Assembly (NCBI GenBank): GCA_947179155.2
Contig: OX359275.1
Coordinates: 42,641,898-42,705,897, forward strand
From: Hedera helix
Lineage: Eukaryota > Streptophyta > Magnoliopsida > Apiales > Araliaceae
DNA length: 64,000 bases
Direction: 5' to 3'
Shown: piece by piece, positions 61,362 through 64,000 of the stretch
Layout: every line of letters starts with the position of its first letter
Position numbering within the stretch: position 1 is the stretch's first letter
Made by a program: the position numbers and the translations under genes
The notes under the pieces: model-generated
Told to the model about the DNA's origin: nothing
Seen by the model: only the letters and a program-made list of their open reading frames with translations
Databases searched by the model: none

Positions 61362-62039
61362 TAGTTTTTTTACTACTGCTGATTAATACCATTTGTAGGC
61401 TGTAGCTACCCTAAACTAGGGATAAAGGCGTTGAGTTGAGAATACCAGACTACTAACTGAGAAGCATTACTTATTTGTGCAGTTTCACAGATCCACAACC
61501 TAGTTACTCAGCATATCGCGAAGCCAGTTTTGGGCATGCAATTCTTGAGATTAAAAACCGCACACATGCATATTACACTTGGCACCGTAACCAAGACAGT
61601 GAGGTTGTAGCAGCAGATTCTGCATGGTTTTATAATAGATATTGGTACCCAGAAGAAGAGCACTGCTCCAGTTCTCACATGGTCTAGCCATGTTCTCTAG
61701 ATTAGTAATCTAAATCTATGATCTACAAGCATGATTTTTGTATCAATCTTTATCTTTATTTTAGAAAAATGAGTACAGATTTAGTTTTAGTTTTTATGTT
61801 ATGGTGTTCTGCAATTATGTAGCAACTTCTTAGAAAGCTCAGTAGTATTAAAGAAACGAAATCCGATCAAATTTATATTATACTATTTGCTTTGGACCCT
61901 TTGATTTAGATTTTCTAATTAGGATAGATGCTTACAACTCTTAATTGACGCAGCTGAGGCCTAACAAAAATTGATAACTTTTTCCTCCTGGCATATGTGT
62001 TGGTGTGTGTACTAGGAGTAGCCATTAGTGGTTCGGTGA

Positions 62040-63212
62040 GGAAGGATTCGTCATGCCCTGTTAATTGATTCTTCTCCCCTTCGGATATTAGCGGTTCTAT
62101 TTCTGACTTAAATTTGCTTTCCTCATTCTAACCCCATATAACTAAGTACAGTCCTAGTATGATTAGCAATGCTCCAAGGATGCTGCACAAATGAACAAAA
62201 ATCAGGCGAGGTTTAATATATGACTAGAATAATATTTTTTATATAAAAAATACGAAGCTTATTCGACTCATCAATTCAGCATAATCACTGAGCAATTCAG
62301 CATATCCTCTGGTCCAGGTCCAGATAATCAAAACTAAGTCGTCTGACGAAGTAAAGACTAGGCGGATGGATACAATAAAAAAAAATTGTTGAATTTTATA
62401 CTCCTTATAATACATGAAGCTCATGTAGAATTGTTTCAATCTATGACAAATATCAAGATTTAAAAAGTAGAATGATGGTTAACTCCTAGTAGAATATAGG
62501 AATAAACTATGTTCAATTATCGAGTTGTAGAAATCAACCTTCCTAAAGAGAATGCCTCACTTAAAAAGAGAGAAGCCATGATTGCTGCAAGCAAGGTCTG
62601 TGCAACAAGCATTGGACCTCCCCTTTCAACAATCCATATCTGAATTCGAAAAGGAAAGCCCCGAAGCCACTATCCCCTGCAAGCACCACTCATTATTATT
62701 ACAACTGCAATTTTGAATCTTGATCAATGCTATTAATATCATACACGACTAAAAAAGAAAGGTACGAACAGCAGTCAAGTATAGGAAGTAAAAAAATTTA
62801 CATACCGCGTAAAGAAGACAGAGGAGTTCATTTTTGGAGTGAATTTTCCAGGCTTGAGGATCTCTCTCAGAAAATGCTGCAAGTGCTAAAAACTACAGAA
62901 TACCGAAATAGAAGGCATACCAGGCTATGGAAAGGCGAGCAGGATATATCTTCACCGATGGGGCTTGTAACACAATCTAACTGGCCCTACATATGCAGTG
63001 AACTATAAGAGATATACAACCTAATGTCCAGTTCTTTTTTGCCTCAGAATCTCCAAGTGAAATCATTGATTCATCCAATTGGTTTGAAGAATAATCTGGC
63101 ACATATATGATTGGTCCCCGGTAAAGGGTTATGATCAAAGCTCCAGACACACGAGAGTTCTAAACACCTTGGCTAGACCATGTTTTCTATTCAAATTCAC
63201 TTGCTCAATTCT
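62040..63212 (-). pseudogene. WAT1-related (UMAMIT/EamA) transporter remnant
   Basis: On the minus strand broken pieces match the C-terminal half of WAT1-related (nodulin MtN21-type) transporters, ten-helix plant membrane proteins that move amino acids or auxin. Reading from high to low coordinates: EQVNLNRKHGLAKVFRTLVC (about 63205-63145), a frameshift, SGALIITLYRGPIIYVP (from about 63145), KKNWTLGC, then YPARLSIAWYAFYFGIL with TAG following, FSERDPQAWKIHSKNELLC (about 62875-62820), IWIVERGGPMLVAQTLLAAI (about 62640-62580), and SILGALLIILGLYLVIWG ending in TAG at 62130-62128, followed by a readable tail (NEESKFKSEIEPLISEG). The N-terminal half was not found. Borders are approximate. Confidence 0.75.
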
Positions 63213-64000
63213 GCATTTATCCAAAACATATCAAGAAATTGTAAACAATGCTCCTCTTATATGATCAAAGATAGAGACGTAGAAAATATAGTATATTCTT
63301 GCTTGCCTGAAAATGGCCGGAACAGAAAAATTTTCTATAGTAGAAGCAAAGACTGGGGATGTGTTATCTGAACAAATAAAGTATGATCCCTGGTTTAGTA
63401 CTACTCTATAATAAAAATAAAACCAAGCAGAGTATGTTGGGAAAAGCGAGGAGCTCGTACTTTGCGTAGGCGCATTAATACACATGTTTGGAATCGAATT
63501 TGACCCAAAAGCTCAAGTCATTACCTCTTTGGCCTATTCATGTACTTTTCACTCTTTAATAATTTTACAATATTGTCCTTTATCATATTTTATACTTGGA
63601 TTAGAAATACAAAATAAATATAAATAAGGATATTAATTCATCATTCTTTCATTATTTATCTTATGGGAAACTCCAACCGATATCCTAATAGAGTATACAT
63701 ATTAGAGTATCAGACAGTGATACTAATCTATCTGCATAAGTATTTTTTTTTATAAATTTTTTTTGCGAATTAAATCATACCCAATAAGTCAAAGAAGGAA
63801 GAATTGCATAATAAAGGATCCATTCCATGTGGGTCCGTCTTTTCTGCATTGACAAAGAAAAAACATTGGATTATATTTTAGAGTTGCAAGGCAATATGAG
63901 CAAAAAAATCAAAGTATATGAAATGGTATGATTATGAATAAACACATGACATTAGCAAAGCCAAATTGCTTGCTTCTCTAGGAAATATGCAAATGGGGAG
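63213..64000. other. AT-rich end of the window
   Basis: No gene is recognised. The N-terminal half of the WAT1-type transporter would be expected here or further on, but I could not find it. The segment has poly-T/A tracts and no clear repeat. Confidence 0.4.

Larger units (their letters stand above)
58697..61687 (+). pseudogene. Purple acid phosphatase (PAP25-like), disabled
   Basis: Remnant of a secreted metallo-phosphatase that would release phosphate from organic esters. The signal peptide (MSARCFLLTSLFLLLARVCN) and the N-terminal LTSQYVRKPEPSIDMP are intact, and many family motifs are readable: VHITQGDHVGRSVIISWVT, PPKVGPDVPYTFG, GDLSYADHYP, WTAGNHEFDFAPEI, NYHYMEGKSMRVM and FGHAILEIKNRTHAYYTWHR. 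Lesions: exon 1 runs into TAG after DMPVLFYQ, where the family continues to the VHITQ exon; one extra T near 59376-59380 shifts the frame before SGYIHHATLQRL; TAA at 60369-60371 replaces a Tyr codon (HR*HVPY); TAA at 60589-60591 stands at the Gln of KYTPQY; the metal-ligand motif GHVHAYER reads GHVLFYER; TGA at 60912-60914 stands at an Arg position before ISNVKYNIT. MITEs occupy two introns. From memory, Arabidopsis PAP25 lies next to BGAL3, which supports the identification. Confidence 0.85.

Noticed and set aside
1..64000. CRISPR arrays, bacterial operons, phage or plasmid features
   Set aside because: The window is plant nuclear DNA: spliced genes, plant families, plant MITEs. No direct-repeat and spacer arrays are present.

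Overview
The window is nuclear DNA from a flowering plant, most likely a eudicot. It is AT-rich. Its genes are split by GT-AG introns, several encoded proteins are plant-specific (a DYW-class PPR protein, a BGAL3-type beta-galactosidase, an RTE1-type protein, an h-type thioredoxin), and introns and spacers are full of small transposons. I see no bacterial, organellar, rRNA or tRNA genes and no CRISPR array.

Layout, left to right: (1) 540-5486 (+), a five-exon gene for a HECT-like E2-binding ubiquitin ligase (UBE3D type) with a tRNA-derived SINE in intron 2. (2) 5.5-14.9 kb, mostly intergenic, holding a long foldback element and two tandem dehydrin-like genes (9512-11262 and 12114-12655, +), both disabled. 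(3) 14960-16936 (-), an intronless DYW PPR gene, divergent from a small two-exon gene at 17592-19345 (+). (4) 20961-23942 (+), a MiaB/CDK5RAP1-type methylthiotransferase. (5) 25323-26945 (-), a small basic, probably mitochondrial protein. (6) About 28-39 kb, a gene desert of AT-rich DNA, MITEs and a 1.36-kb TIR element. (7) 39024-44916 (+), an 18-exon beta-galactosidase. (8) 46314-49969 (-), thioredoxin h. (9) 52039-52975 (-), an RTE1/RTH-family protein whose 3-kb 5'UTR intron carries a hAT element with a nested Tourist-like MITE. (10) 58697-61687 (+), a purple acid phosphatase pseudogene. (11) about 62.0-63.2 kb (-), a WAT1/UMAMIT-type transporter pseudogene.

The genes do not form one pathway. 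Their order is informative: from memory of Arabidopsis locus numbers, some best matches lie on chromosome 4 (PAP25, BGAL3, the MiaB-like gene at At4g36350-At4g36390) and others on chromosome 3 (At3g51010, TRX1 At3g51030, RTH At3g51040). Here they are interleaved, as expected if this locus keeps an ancestral order that later split between duplicated segments.

I did not find a new biological system. The points most worth checking are the two decayed dehydrins (one with a promoter-like insertion in its intron), the nested hAT/Tourist insertion, a probable GC-AG intron plus an in-frame duplication in the UBE3D-like gene, and a possible frame-shifting cassette exon in the methylthiotransferase gene. 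Exon borders were read by eye from splice consensus, reading phase and protein similarity; nothing was searched or aligned.
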